Made by a program: the position numbers and the translations under genes | Part shown: one piece after another, positions 38,056 to 45,878 of the stretch | Layout of the letters: every line of letters begins with the position of its first letter | Numbering within the stretch: position 1 is the stretch's first letter | The notes under the pieces: model-generated | The model's database searches: none | Told to the model about the DNA's origin: nothing | The model's input: the letters and a program-made list of their open reading frames with translations, nothing else | Assembly: GCA_904377855.1 (NCBI GenBank) | Contig: CAJFGS010000012.1 | Coordinates: forward strand, 1 to 62,540 | Reading direction: 5' to 3' | Source of the DNA: Candidatus Avimonas merdigallinarum | GTDB lineage: Bacteria > Bacillota > Clostridia > Oscillospirales > Acutalibacteraceae | DNA length: 62,540 nucleotides

Positions 38056-38480
38056 TTATGGATGAGGTGTCTTCTCCGCCCGCCCGGCCGGTGGAGAAGG
38101 CCTGTGAAGAGCCTGCGCTTCGAGCCAGGGGCGGCGGGGGCTCCGGGCAGGAGGGTTTCCGGAACAGAAGGCTCTTGTCCGAACGGCAGCCCGCCCGTCC
38201 ACGGGCCGCGGGGCGAGGGGCGGGGGAGCTGCTCCGGAGCGCCCGGAGACGCCGGCCGGGAGCAGGCCTTGACAGGGCCTGTTTGCGGGGGACTCCGCAT
38301 CCCCGCCGGCTCCCCCGCCTTTTGCGGCGGATCCGGCGCCGCTTCCCGTCCCGCCGGCAGGGGAGGGCGCAGCGGCTCCCTCCCTCCGGCCGAAGCAGAG
38401 AAAAGGGGCGGCCGTTTTGGGCGATTCCCGGCAGCCTCTATGAGCAAACATCCCCCCGGCATAGCCGTGGGCTTTCTCTT
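38056..38480. other. GC-rich intergenic stretch, no gene seen
   Basis: About 425 nt between two terminators of convergent genes. Open frames on both strands are low-complexity (R, G, P, A) and lack ribosome sites. No repeats or RNA motifs were recognised. Confidence 0.5.
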
Positions 38481-38483
38481 TAC

Positions 38484-38523
38484 AAAAAACGCGGGCCGTC
38501 CCTCGTAAAGGGCGGCCCGCGTT
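38484..38523 (-). terminator. Terminator of the DUF1836 gene
   Basis: An 11-bp stem AACGCGGGCCG/CGGCCCGCGTT with inner pairing CCCT/AGGG; leftward it ends in TTTTTT. Confidence 0.85.
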
Positions 38524-38597
38524 TTGCGGTCTCCGGTGCTTTTCCGGCCGTGCTGCCGCCCGCCTTCCCACGGACGGGAAGCGGGAGGGCGCCGGGG

Positions 38598-39182
38598 TTA
38601 TTTCTCCTTTTTGTCTTTGTCCTTTTCCTTCTCTTTTTCCTGCGGCTTTTCGGGTTCGGCAAGGCTCTCCAGGATCCGGGCCGCAGCGGTGCGGCGGGCG
38701 TTGGCTTCCAGCGCGAGCTGCATCGCCAGCCGATAACGGGAGGCTTCGTCCTTCTCCGCGATCCCGTCCAGCCGGCCGACGATCTCCTTGATCGCCGCGT
38801 TGTGGGCCTGCGCAAATTCCGGATACTGTTCGTTGACCTCCTTCCCTTCGGTCAGCCCGTGGACAAGGGCGTCGATTTCCGGGAGGGAAAGCACCGACTT
38901 GAGGGTGCATACCATAAAAAGCATCGCGATATGGTCGCGGCTGTACTTCTTCTTTTCCGGGCGGGGGAGCACGCCGTCCTTGACATAATTGTTGATCATG
39001 CTCGGGGTAAGGAGCCGCTCGCCGCCAGCGGAAAAAGGCTCCAGCTGCCGGTTCATAAAGGTGATTACCTGGTCCATATACAGCTCCAGTTCCGGCAGCC
39101 GCTCCCAGGCGGGGGATTCGTACCCGGCGGCCGAATCCACCCATGTTTTCAGCTTTTCCAGCTTTTCCTCACTTTGCGCCAT
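38598..39182 (-). CDS. DUF1836 family protein, putative HTH regulator (194 aa)
   Basis: The DUF1836 core is clear: YMDQVITFMNRQLEPF, LLTPSMINNYVKDGVLPRPEKKKYSRDHIAMLFMVCTLKSVLSLPEI. This domain has a MerR-like winged-helix look and is taken to be DNA-binding. The C-terminus is a charged EKEKEKDKDK tail. The start at 39182 follows AAGGAAGGGA. It is divergent from the SGNH hydrolase gene, with matching AAGTATAC elements over both -10 boxes, so it may regulate both. Confidence 0.8.
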   Translation of the reverse strand: MAQSEEKLEKLKTWVDSAAGYESPAWERLPELELYMDQVITFMNRQLEPFSAGGERLLTPSMINNYVKDGVLPRPEKKKYSRDHIAMLFMVCTLKSVLSLPEIDALVHGLTEGKEVNEQYPEFAQAHNAAIKEIVGRLDGIAEKDEASRYRLAMQLALEANARRTAAARILESLAEPEKPQEKEKEKDKDKKEK

Positions 39183-39253
39183 GAGGCGTATCCCTTCCTT
39201 GTCAGAATTTTTACAGTTCCGCAATAAATCGGTGGAACCTGGTTAACATATAA

Positions 39254-39282
39254 AGTATACCATACCTTTATACCCCACGCAA
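39254..39282 (-). promoter_or_regulatory. Promoter of the DUF1836 gene
   Basis: Leftward TTGCGT (39282-39277), a 17-nt spacer, TATACT (39259-39254). Confidence 0.65.
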
Positions 39283-39296
39283 GGCCATTCCATCCC

Positions 39297-39325
39297 TTGA
39301 CATTATAAATTATACTTTGTATACT
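39297..39325 (+). promoter_or_regulatory. Promoter of the SGNH hydrolase gene
   Basis: TTGACA (39297-39302), a 17-nt spacer, TATACT (39320-39325). GTATACTT here is the inverse of AAGTATAC over the opposite promoter at 39253-39260. Confidence 0.8.
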
Positions 39326-39360
39326 TGTTTTGAAAACCGGATTTCAGGAGGACAAAGACG

Positions 39361-40083
39361 ATGAATGAGACGAAGACGGTGGCTGTCTGGGGCGACAGCG
39401 TCATGCGCGGCGTGGTTTATAACGAGGAGAAGGACCGGTACGCGCTTCTCAGCGAAACCAGCGCGGACGCGGCCTCCCGCCGGCTGGGGCTGACCCTCGT
39501 CAACCGGGCGAGGATGGGCTGCACGGTGACCAAGGGGCTGTCCATCCTGAAAAAGGACCTGCAGGCGGGGGTGGGAGGCGCCGCGGCGCTGATTGAATTC
39601 GGGGGGAACGACTGCGACTACGATTGGGCCCAGGTCGCGGCGGCGCCGGAGGCGGATCACCAGCCCAAGACGCCGCTGGCCCTCTTCACCGCACAGCTGC
39701 GGGAGATGGTGCGGCTGGTGCGGGAGAAGGGGATTCTGCCGGTGATGATGACCCTGCCGCCGATTGACGCGCAGCGGTATTTCCGCTTTTTCACCCGCAA
39801 CGGGCTGAATAAGGAGAACATCCTGCGCTGGCTGGGGGACGTGCAGCATATTTACCGCTGGCATGAACGGTACAACGCCGCGGTGGTGCAGGTGGCGGAG
39901 GAATGCGGCGTCCCGCTGGCCGGCGTGCGGGAAGCCTTCCTCTGCGAGCGGCGGATAGGAGATCTGCTGTGTGCGGACGGGATCCACCCCAACCGCCAGG
40001 GTCATGCGCTTATAGAGACGGTGCTGGAAAAATTCGGGCTGACGGTCGGGGCCCGCGCGGGGCTGGCGTTCCCCGCCTGCTGA
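39361..40083 (+). CDS. SGNH/GDSL-type hydrolase (240 aa)
   Basis: The four SGNH blocks are visible: WGDSVMRG (nucleophile Ser, residue ~13), ARMGCTV (oxyanion Gly), EFGGNDCDYDW (Asn) and CADGIHPNRQGH (catalytic Asp and His). No signal peptide, so it is cytoplasmic. It probably is an esterase or acyl hydrolase of unknown substrate. CAGGAGG precedes the ATG. Confidence 0.88.
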   Translation: MNETKTVAVWGDSVMRGVVYNEEKDRYALLSETSADAASRRLGLTLVNRARMGCTVTKGLSILKKDLQAGVGGAAALIEFGGNDCDYDWAQVAAAPEADHQPKTPLALFTAQLREMVRLVREKGILPVMMTLPPIDAQRYFRFFTRNGLNKENILRWLGDVQHIYRWHERYNAAVVQVAEECGVPLAGVREAFLCERRIGDLLCADGIHPNRQGHALIETVLEKFGLTVGARAGLAFPAC

Positions 40084-40300
40084 GGGAGCGGGCCGGCTCG
40101 ATGCCCCAGGGGGCGGCCGCGCCCCCTCCGCCCTCCGGCGCGGGGAAGCGCGCGCCCCATTTCCCGGGCGAGCCCAGGGGCTCCCGCAGCGGCGCCGAAG
40201 GCGGGCGCCTTCCCGCCAGGACGGCGGGAGCGGAGGGAAGGCCCCGCGGCGTCCCGTCGTATTTTCCAAAAATCCGCGGGCAGGCGGGCGATAATTTTCC

Positions 40301-40330
40301 TTGACAAGCCTCCTTGCGCGGGAGTATGAT
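40301..40330 (+). promoter_or_regulatory. Promoter of the aromatic amino acid operon
   Basis: TTGACA (40301-40306), an 18-nt spacer, TATGAT (40325-40330). It is the only good promoter before aroF and lies upstream of the leader peptide and attenuator. Confidence 0.8.
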
Positions 40331-40378
40331 AAAGCCAGCGTAGTTAGGCAGGACAATCGGACAAGGAGAGCAGTTCTC

Positions 40379-40489
40379 ATGGCTACCGAAAAGCGGCAGA
40401 ATCGATTTACCGGCAAGGGGTGCTTCGGTCATTTTTATGGCTGGGGCTATTTTTGCTGCGTGGATCGTGCCGTGAGAAAACCGGAGTAA
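40379..40489 (+). CDS. Aromatic-rich leader peptide of the aro operon (36 aa)
   Basis: A 36-codon frame begins MATEKRQNRF and has the centre GCFGHFYGWGYFCC. It thus has four Phe, two Tyr and one Trp, six of them within ten codons (40424-40453). ACAAGGAGAG lies 8 nt before the ATG and a sigma-A promoter just upstream. The stop (40487-40489) is followed by an intrinsic terminator, then aroF. A segment at 40464-40476, after the aromatic codons and before the stop, can pair with the terminator's 5' arm. Seen together this is a ribosome-stalling attenuation leader: shortage of charged Phe, Tyr or Trp tRNA would stall the ribosome and free the antiterminator. Function is inferred; a small independent peptide is the alternative. 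Confidence 0.8.
   Translation: MATEKRQNRFTGKGCFGHFYGWGYFCCVDRAVRKPE
40464..40476 (+). promoter_or_regulatory. Antiterminator segment of the aro attenuator
   Basis: ATCGTGCCGTGAG can pair with CTCATGCACGAT at 40532-40543: seven perfect pairs, one bulged C, then five more (one G-U). That target is most of the terminator's left arm plus loop, so the two structures exclude each other. It lies 11 nt after the last aromatic codon, where a ribosome at the stop codon would cover it. Confidence 0.65.
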
Positions 40490-40524
40490 AACCCGGGACG
40501 CTGCCGTGGACGGAAAGGGTACTA

Positions 40525-40558
40525 GGCGGGGCTCATGCACGATGAGCCCCGCCTTTTT
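40525..40558 (+). terminator. Intrinsic terminator / attenuator before aroF
   Basis: A perfect 12-bp stem GGCGGGGCTCAT/ATGAGCCCCGCC with loop GCACG, followed by TTTTT. It sits 36 nt after the leader peptide stop and 100 nt before aroF, with no second promoter visible between. Confidence 0.92.
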
Positions 40559-40658
40559 GTATGCTTCCGCAGGCCGGGCGCTTGTCCGCCGCTAAAGCCA
40601 ATAAGGGAAAATCCCCGCGCGTTTGAATCACGACGCTGCAGGAAAGGAAGGATTATTG

Positions 40659-41690
40659 ATGATTATTGTATTAAAGCCGGGAACCACCCGGGAGCAGGTG
40701 GCGGAATTTTCCTCCATGCTGGAAAGCCGCAACGACGTCAAGGTCAACGCCTGGTACGGCGAGCATTCCATCGTCCTTGGGCTCATTGGCGACACCGCGA
40801 CGGTAGACATCGAGTTCATTGGCGCGCAGAAGATTGTGGAAAGCGTCAAGCGGGTGCAGGAGCCGTATAAGAAGGCGAACCGCAAATTCCACCCGGACGA
40901 CACGGTGATCGACCTCGGGCACGGCTCGGTCATCGGCGGGGGGAAGCTTGGCGTGATCGCCGGCCCCTGCTCGGTGGAAAGCGAGGAGCAGATCGCCGCC
41001 GTGGCGCGGGACGTGAAGGACGCGGGGGCGGCCTTCCTGCGGGGGGGCGCGTTCAAGCCCCGCACCTCCCCCTACGCCTTCCAGGGCCTGCGGGCGACCG
41101 GGCTGGAGCTGCTCCGCCACGCCCGGGAAAAGACCGGCCTGCCGATTGTGACCGAGATCATGTCCCCCGCCCATCTGGTGCTGTTCGAGGATGTGGATAT
41201 CATCCAGGTCGGCGCGCGGAACATGCAGAATTTCGAACTGCTCAAGGAACTGGGCAAATGCGATAAGCCGATCCTGCTCAAGAGGGGCCTGGCCAACACC
41301 ATCGAGGAGCTGCTCATGAGCGCGGAGTACATCATGGCCGCCGGCAACGACCGGGTTATCCTCTGCGAACGGGGGATCCGCACCTTTGAGAGCATGACCC
41401 GCAACACCCTGGATATTTCCGCGGTGCCGCTGCTCAAAAACCTGTCCCATCTGCCGGTGGTGGTGGATCCGAGCCATGCGTCCGGGATCAGCGCCCTGGT
41501 GGAGCCGCTCGCCCTGGCGGCGGTGGCGGCGGGAGCCGACGGGCTGATCATCGAGGTGCACAACGATCCGCCCCGCGCCCTGTCCGACGGCGCGCAGTCC
41601 CTCACGCCGGAGCAGTTCCGGCATCTGTCCGCTCGGCTGGAGGAAGTGGCCCCGCTGTTCGGCAAGACGCTGTCCCACCGGGAGGCGTAA
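40659..41690 (+). CDS. aroF: 3-deoxy-7-phosphoheptulonate (DAHP) synthase, type I-beta
   Basis: 343 residues. Condenses phosphoenolpyruvate and erythrose-4-phosphate, the first step of aromatic synthesis. The N-terminal ~85 residues are a ferredoxin-like regulatory domain (MIIVLKPGTTREQVAEF), as in Thermotoga-type enzymes inhibited by Tyr or Phe. The barrel shows IAGPCSVES, RGGAFKPRTSPYAFQG, QVGARNMQNF, LLKRG and VVVDPSHASG. AGGAAAGGAAGG precedes the ATG. It is the first gene after the attenuator. Confidence 0.95.
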   Translation: MIIVLKPGTTREQVAEFSSMLESRNDVKVNAWYGEHSIVLGLIGDTATVDIEFIGAQKIVESVKRVQEPYKKANRKFHPDDTVIDLGHGSVIGGGKLGVIAGPCSVESEEQIAAVARDVKDAGAAFLRGGAFKPRTSPYAFQGLRATGLELLRHAREKTGLPIVTEIMSPAHLVLFEDVDIIQVGARNMQNFELLKELGKCDKPILLKRGLANTIEELLMSAEYIMAAGNDRVILCERGIRTFESMTRNTLDISAVPLLKNLSHLPVVVDPSHASGISALVEPLALAAVAAGADGLIIEVHNDPPRALSDGAQSLTPEQFRHLSARLEEVAPLFGKTLSHREA

Positions 41691-41844
41691 CCGGGCGTTG
41701 GAACCGCCGGCCTCCCCGCCTTCCCCGGCAAAGGGGATGGGCCGGAAAAGCCGGCGGACGCCGCTTCCGGCCGAGAGAGCCGGCCTCCCCGCAGGCCGGC
41801 CCGGGCCGGCAGAAATCCCGAAAGAGAAAGGCAGGGACCTCCCT

Positions 41845-42681
41845 GTGGTAAATACTGTTGCCATTGCCGGGCTGGGGCTGATCGGCGGCTCCCTCGCCCT
41901 CGCGCTCAAAGCGAACACCGCCTGCACCGTGGTCGGGATCGACCGGGACGAGGCGGCCGTGTCCGCCGCCCGGGCCGCCGGCGCGGTGGATCTCGCCGGG
42001 AGGGAAGCTCTCCCGCAGGCCCAGCTGCTGATCCTGGCCCTCCCCCCGGCGGCCGCCGCCCCCTTCCTCAGGGAGCATGCCGCCTCCCTCCCGCCGGGGA
42101 CGCTGGTGACCGACGTGTGCGGGGTGAAGCGGGCGGTCGTGGCCGCCTGTGAGCCTGTCTGCCGGGAGCACGGGCTGGTTTTCCTGGGCGGCCACCCCAT
42201 GGCCGGGAAGGAGACCAGCGGCTTCGGGAGCGCGGACGCGCAGCTGTTCCGCGGGGCGTCGTACATCCTCACCCCCACGCCGGATACCCCCCCCGCGGCG
42301 GTCGATACCATGCGGGAGCTGGCGGCGGCGCTGGGCTGCGCGCGGGTGACCGTCGCCTCGCCTGAGGAGCACGACCGGATGATCGCGTTCACCTCCCAGC
42401 TTCCCCATGTGCTGGCGGGGGCGTACGTCAAATCCCCCTGCTGCCCGAAGCATGCCGGCTTCTCGGCCGGCAGCTACCGGGACGTTTCCCGGGTGGCGTC
42501 GGTGGACGAGAAGCTGTGGACCCAGCTTTTCCTGATGAACGGGGACGACCTCTGCGGGGAAATCGATACCCTCATAGAAAATCTGCGGGCCTGCCGGGAC
42601 GCGATCGCGGCAAAGGACGCCGGCCGGCTGGAGGCGGTGCTCCGGGAAGGGCGGCTGCGGAAGGAGAGCGTGAGCCAATGA
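41845..42681 (+). CDS. tyrA: Prephenate dehydrogenase
   Basis: 278 residues. NAD-dependent oxidative decarboxylation of prephenate to 4-hydroxyphenylpyruvate, for tyrosine. The nucleotide fold is VAIAGLGLIGGSLALAL; the catalytic His is in FLGGHPMAGKETSGF; the C-terminal helical domain has FTSQLPHVLAGAYV and SYRDVSRVASVDEKLW. The start is GTG at 41845; the ribosome site is weak (AGGCAGGG). It overlaps aroB by 4 nt (ATGA). Confidence 0.93.
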   Translation: MVNTVAIAGLGLIGGSLALALKANTACTVVGIDRDEAAVSAARAAGAVDLAGREALPQAQLLILALPPAAAAPFLREHAASLPPGTLVTDVCGVKRAVVAACEPVCREHGLVFLGGHPMAGKETSGFGSADAQLFRGASYILTPTPDTPPAAVDTMRELAAALGCARVTVASPEEHDRMIAFTSQLPHVLAGAYVKSPCCPKHAGFSAGSYRDVSRVASVDEKLWTQLFLMNGDDLCGEIDTLIENLRACRDAIAAKDAGRLEAVLREGRLRKESVSQ

Positions 42682-43814
42682 ACCAGAATACCCAACCGAT
42701 CGCACGGGACGGGGCGCCGCAGGCGGCGTCGCTGACCGTCCATACCGCCCGGCCGTACGACATCCTGGTGGGCGCCGGCCTGCTGGACCGGGCGGGCGAG
42801 CTCAGCCGGGAGGTGAACGGCGGGGCCCGGGCGCTGATTGTCACCGATTCCAACGTCGGCCCGCTGTACGCCCGCCGGGTCGCCCGGTCGCTGGAGGCCG
42901 CGGGGTACCGGACGGGGGAATTCACCTTCCCCGCCGGGGAAAAAAGCAAGCGGCTCTCCACCGTGGAGGGGATTTACGCCGTCCTCGCCGCCGGGGGCTT
43001 CACCCGGGCCGATCTGATCATCGCGCTGGGGGGCGGGGTGACCGGCGATATGGCCGGCTTCGCCGCCGCCACCTGGCTGCGGGGGATGGACTTCGTGCAG
43101 ATCCCCACCTCCCTGCTCGCGCAGGTGGATTCCTCGGTGGGCGGGAAGACCGGCGTGGACATCCCCCAGGGGAAAAACCTGGTGGGCGCCTTCTGGCAGC
43201 CGGTGCGGGTGCTGGCCGATATGGAAACCCTGGACACCCTGCCCGCCGCCTTCCTGCGGGACGGGCTGGGGGAAATCGTGAAATACGCCTGCATCGCCCC
43301 CTGCCTGTGCGGCGGGGAGCCGCTGTTCGACCGGCTGGAGAAGGGGGACGCCCTCTCGCCCGGAAAGCGGGGGGAAACCATCCTTGCCTGCATCGACTGC
43401 AAGCGGGGGGTGGTGGAACGGGACGAGCGGGAAGCCGGGGAGCGCAAGCTTCTCAACTTCGGCCACACCCTGGGCCACGCGCTGGAAAAATACTACGATT
43501 ACGCCGGCCCCACCCACGGCTGCGCGGTCGCCGTCGGCATGGCGGTGCTGACCGCCGCGTCGGAGAGGGCGGGGCTCACCGCCCCGGGCACCGCGGCGCG
43601 GCTGGCTGCCCTGCTGGATGCGCTGGGGCTGCCGTCCGCCGATGCCGCCCCCCCGTCGGCCTACCTGCCCGGCGCGGCGATGGATAAAAAGCGGGCGGGG
43701 GACGGCATTGACCTGGTGCTGCTGGAGAGAATCGGCCGGGCGTTCGTCCGCCGCCTGCCGATGGCGGAACTGGAATCGTTTGTCTGCGGCGCACCCGGCC
43801 GGGAGGAAGCCTGA
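42678..43814 (+). CDS. aroB: 3-dehydroquinate synthase
   Basis: 378 residues, second shikimate step. It shows PYDILVGAGLL, ALIVTDSNVGPLY, the NAD-binding ALGGGVTGDMAGFAAATWLRG, PTSLLAQVDSSVGGKTGVDIP and the zinc ligands in NFGHTLGHALE and PTHGCAVAVGM. The start ATG overlaps the tyrA stop. The N-terminus has ~17 extra residues before the core. Confidence 0.95.
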   Translation: MNQNTQPIARDGAPQAASLTVHTARPYDILVGAGLLDRAGELSREVNGGARALIVTDSNVGPLYARRVARSLEAAGYRTGEFTFPAGEKSKRLSTVEGIYAVLAAGGFTRADLIIALGGGVTGDMAGFAAATWLRGMDFVQIPTSLLAQVDSSVGGKTGVDIPQGKNLVGAFWQPVRVLADMETLDTLPAAFLRDGLGEIVKYACIAPCLCGGEPLFDRLEKGDALSPGKRGETILACIDCKRGVVERDEREAGERKLLNFGHTLGHALEKYYDYAGPTHGCAVAVGMAVLTAASERAGLTAPGTAARLAALLDALGLPSADAAPPSAYLPGAAMDKKRAGDGIDLVLLERIGRAFVRRLPMAELESFVCGAPGREEA

Positions 43815-43876
43815 CGGGACGCCGGATCGCCCCGCGGCCGCGGGGAAGATGTATGCCGGGATAAGGAGGAAGCGCA

Positions 43877-44419
43877 GTGGAATCGTTTATGGATCTCGTT
43901 CTCCGTCGGCAGAGCTGCCGGAAATACACCGCCCAGCCGGTAACTACGGAGCAGCTCAAAGCCTGCGTGGAAGCGGCGCGGCAGGCGCCCTCCGCCTGCA
44001 ACGGCCAGCCGTGGCGGTTTGTGATTGTCAACGGCGGGGAAACGGCGAAGGCGCTGGCCCGCTGCGCGCAGGGGCAGGGGATGAATAAGACCATCTCTAC
44101 CAGCCCGGCGTTCATCGTGGTCTGCCAGGCAAAGAGCAACCTCGCCTCCCGCGCCGGGGGGATGCTCAAAGGGCAGGATTATGCCAGCGTGGATATCGGC
44201 CTTGCGGCCGCCCACCTCTGCCTGGAGGCGGCGGAGCAGGGCCTGGGGAGCTGCCTGCTCGGCTGGTTTGACGAGGGCAAAGTCAAAAAACTGCTCGGCA
44301 TCCCGCAGGGGCAGCGGGTACGGCTGCTGGTCGCGGTCGGGCATCCGGAGAACCCCCGCGTCCACCCCAAGCAGCGGAAGGGCTTTGACGAAATCTGCCG
44401 GGTGGCCGCCGACGGATAA
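43877..44419 (+). CDS. Nitroreductase-family flavoprotein (180 aa)
   Basis: An FMN-binding oxidoreductase: MDLVLRRQSCRKYTAQPV, RQAPSACNGQPWRFVIV, then SVDIGLAAAHLCLEAAEQGLGSCLLGWFDEG and LLVAVGHPEN. It lies inside the aromatic operon between aroB and aroA. Chorismate synthase (aroC, two genes on) needs reduced FMN, so this protein might supply reduced flavin; that link is inferred from position. The start is GTG at 43877 with AAGGAGG 6 nt upstream. Confidence 0.9.
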   Translation: MESFMDLVLRRQSCRKYTAQPVTTEQLKACVEAARQAPSACNGQPWRFVIVNGGETAKALARCAQGQGMNKTISTSPAFIVVCQAKSNLASRAGGMLKGQDYASVDIGLAAAHLCLEAAEQGLGSCLLGWFDEGKVKKLLGIPQGQRVRLLVAVGHPENPRVHPKQRKGFDEICRVAADG

Positions 44420-44567
44420 AGGCCGCCTGCGCGCTTCTCGCCGGCTTTGCAGCCCCGCGCCCGCCGGCCGGGGGAGCCGCCCCGGCAGCGGCGCCGGAAA
44501 GGGAACGGCCTTAAGGGATCGCCCCCGGCCGCGGGGGAGGCGCGCGCTGGCTGAAAGGAGAATGGAT

Positions 44568-45878
44568 ATGCCGAAAATCCCGGAAACCGTGCGGGTTTCC
44601 CCGTCAAAAATCCAGGGGGAGATCGCCCCGCCGCCCTCCAAGTCCGCGGCTCACCGCGCCCTGCTCTGCGCCGCCCTCGCCGGCGGCGGGGAGGTGCGGG
44701 GCGTCCTGGAGTCGGAGGATATGCGGGCGACGGTCGGCGCCCTGCCCGCCCTGGGCGCGCAGCCGGCATGGACGGGGGAGACGGTCGCCCTGTCCCCCTC
44801 CGCCCTGCCCGCCCCCTCCGGGGGGGCGGTGACGGTGGACTGCGGGGAGAGCGGGTCCACCCTGCGCTTTCTAATCCCGCTGTTTGCGGCAAAGGGCGTC
44901 CCGGCGGTGTTTACCGGCCGGGGGAGGCTGCCGGAACGGCCGCTTGGCGTCTATGCCGGCTGCCTGCCCCCCCACGGCGTTACCCTGGAGGGGCCGCTCC
45001 CTTCGGAAGGCGGGGGGAAGAGCCTGCCGCTGCGGGTGTCCGGAAAGCTGCAGGCGGGCTGCTTTTCCCTGCCGGGGGATGTTTCCAGCCAGTTTATCAC
45101 CGGCTTGCTGCTCGCCCTTCCCCTGTGCGGCGGGGAGAGCGAGATCCGGCTGACCACCCCGCTGGAGTCGGCGGCGTATGTGACCATGACCGTCGAGGCG
45201 ATGGCCCGCGCCGGCGTCCGGGTGGAAACGGCGGCGGCCGGCTGGCGGATCCCCGGCGGGCAGCGGTACCGCCCCCATACCGAAACGGTGGAAGGGGACT
45301 GGTCCCAGGCGGCGTTCCTGCTGGCCGCCGGCGCGCTGGGCGGGGAGGTCCGGCTGACCGGGCTGGACCCCGCCTCCTCCCAGGGGGATCGGGAGGCGCT
45401 GGCGATTTTCCGCCGGTTCGGGGCCTCGGTGGAGGAGACGGCGGAAGGGATCCTCTGCCGCCGCGCCCCCCTGCACGGTATCGACATCGACGCTTCCCAG
45501 ATCCCCGACCTGGTGCCGGTGCTGGCGGTGACCGCCGCCTTTGCGCAGGGGACTACCCGCATCACCGGCGCGGCCCGGCTGCGGTTGAAGGAGAGCGACC
45601 GGCTGGCGGCGGTCACCCGCTGCCTGCGGCTGCTGGGCGGCCGGGTGGAGGAGCACCCCGACGGCCTGACCATCTGGGGGCAGCCCCGCCTGCCCGGCGG
45701 CGCCGCGGTGCCCGGCTATAACGACCACCGGATCGTCATGAGCATGGCGGTCGCCGCGCTCGGCTGCGAAAAGCCGGTGACCATCACCGGCGCGGGGAGC
45801 GTGCGCAAGAGCTGGCCCGCTTTTTTCACGGATTTTCAGCGAATAGGAGGAGATGTCCATGGCCTCGAATATCGGTAA
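44568..45878 (+). CDS. aroA: 3-phosphoshikimate 1-carboxyvinyltransferase (EPSP synthase)
   Basis: 436 residues, sixth shikimate step. It shows PPSKSAAHRALLCAAL, DCGESGSTLRFLIPL, DVSSQFITGLLLALPL, the DIDASQIPDLVPVLAV catalytic Asp region, RLKESDRLAAV and YNDHRIVMSMAVAALG. The DCGESGSTLRF loop retains the usual glycine-rich layout. Start 44568 is favoured over 44562 by spacing from AAAGGAG. Its end overlaps aroC by 20 nt. Confidence 0.95.
   Translation: MPKIPETVRVSPSKIQGEIAPPPSKSAAHRALLCAALAGGGEVRGVLESEDMRATVGALPALGAQPAWTGETVALSPSALPAPSGGAVTVDCGESGSTLRFLIPLFAAKGVPAVFTGRGRLPERPLGVYAGCLPPHGVTLEGPLPSEGGGKSLPLRVSGKLQAGCFSLPGDVSSQFITGLLLALPLCGGESEIRLTTPLESAAYVTMTVEAMARAGVRVETAAAGWRIPGGQRYRPHTETVEGDWSQAAFLLAAGALGGEVRLTGLDPASSQGDREALAIFRRFGASVEETAEGILCRRAPLHGIDIDASQIPDLVPVLAVTAAFAQGTTRITGAARLRLKESDRLAAVTRCLRLLGGRVEEHPDGLTIWGQPRLPGGAAVPGYNDHRIVMSMAVAALGCEKPVTITGAGSVRKSWPAFFTDFQRIGGDVHGLEYR

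Noticed and set aside
40379-40489. Bacteriocin or signalling peptide interpretation of the small Cys/aromatic-rich frame
   Set aside because: No transporter, immunity or modification gene adjoins, there is no double-glycine leader, and the terminator and antiterminator arrangement before aroF explains it better.
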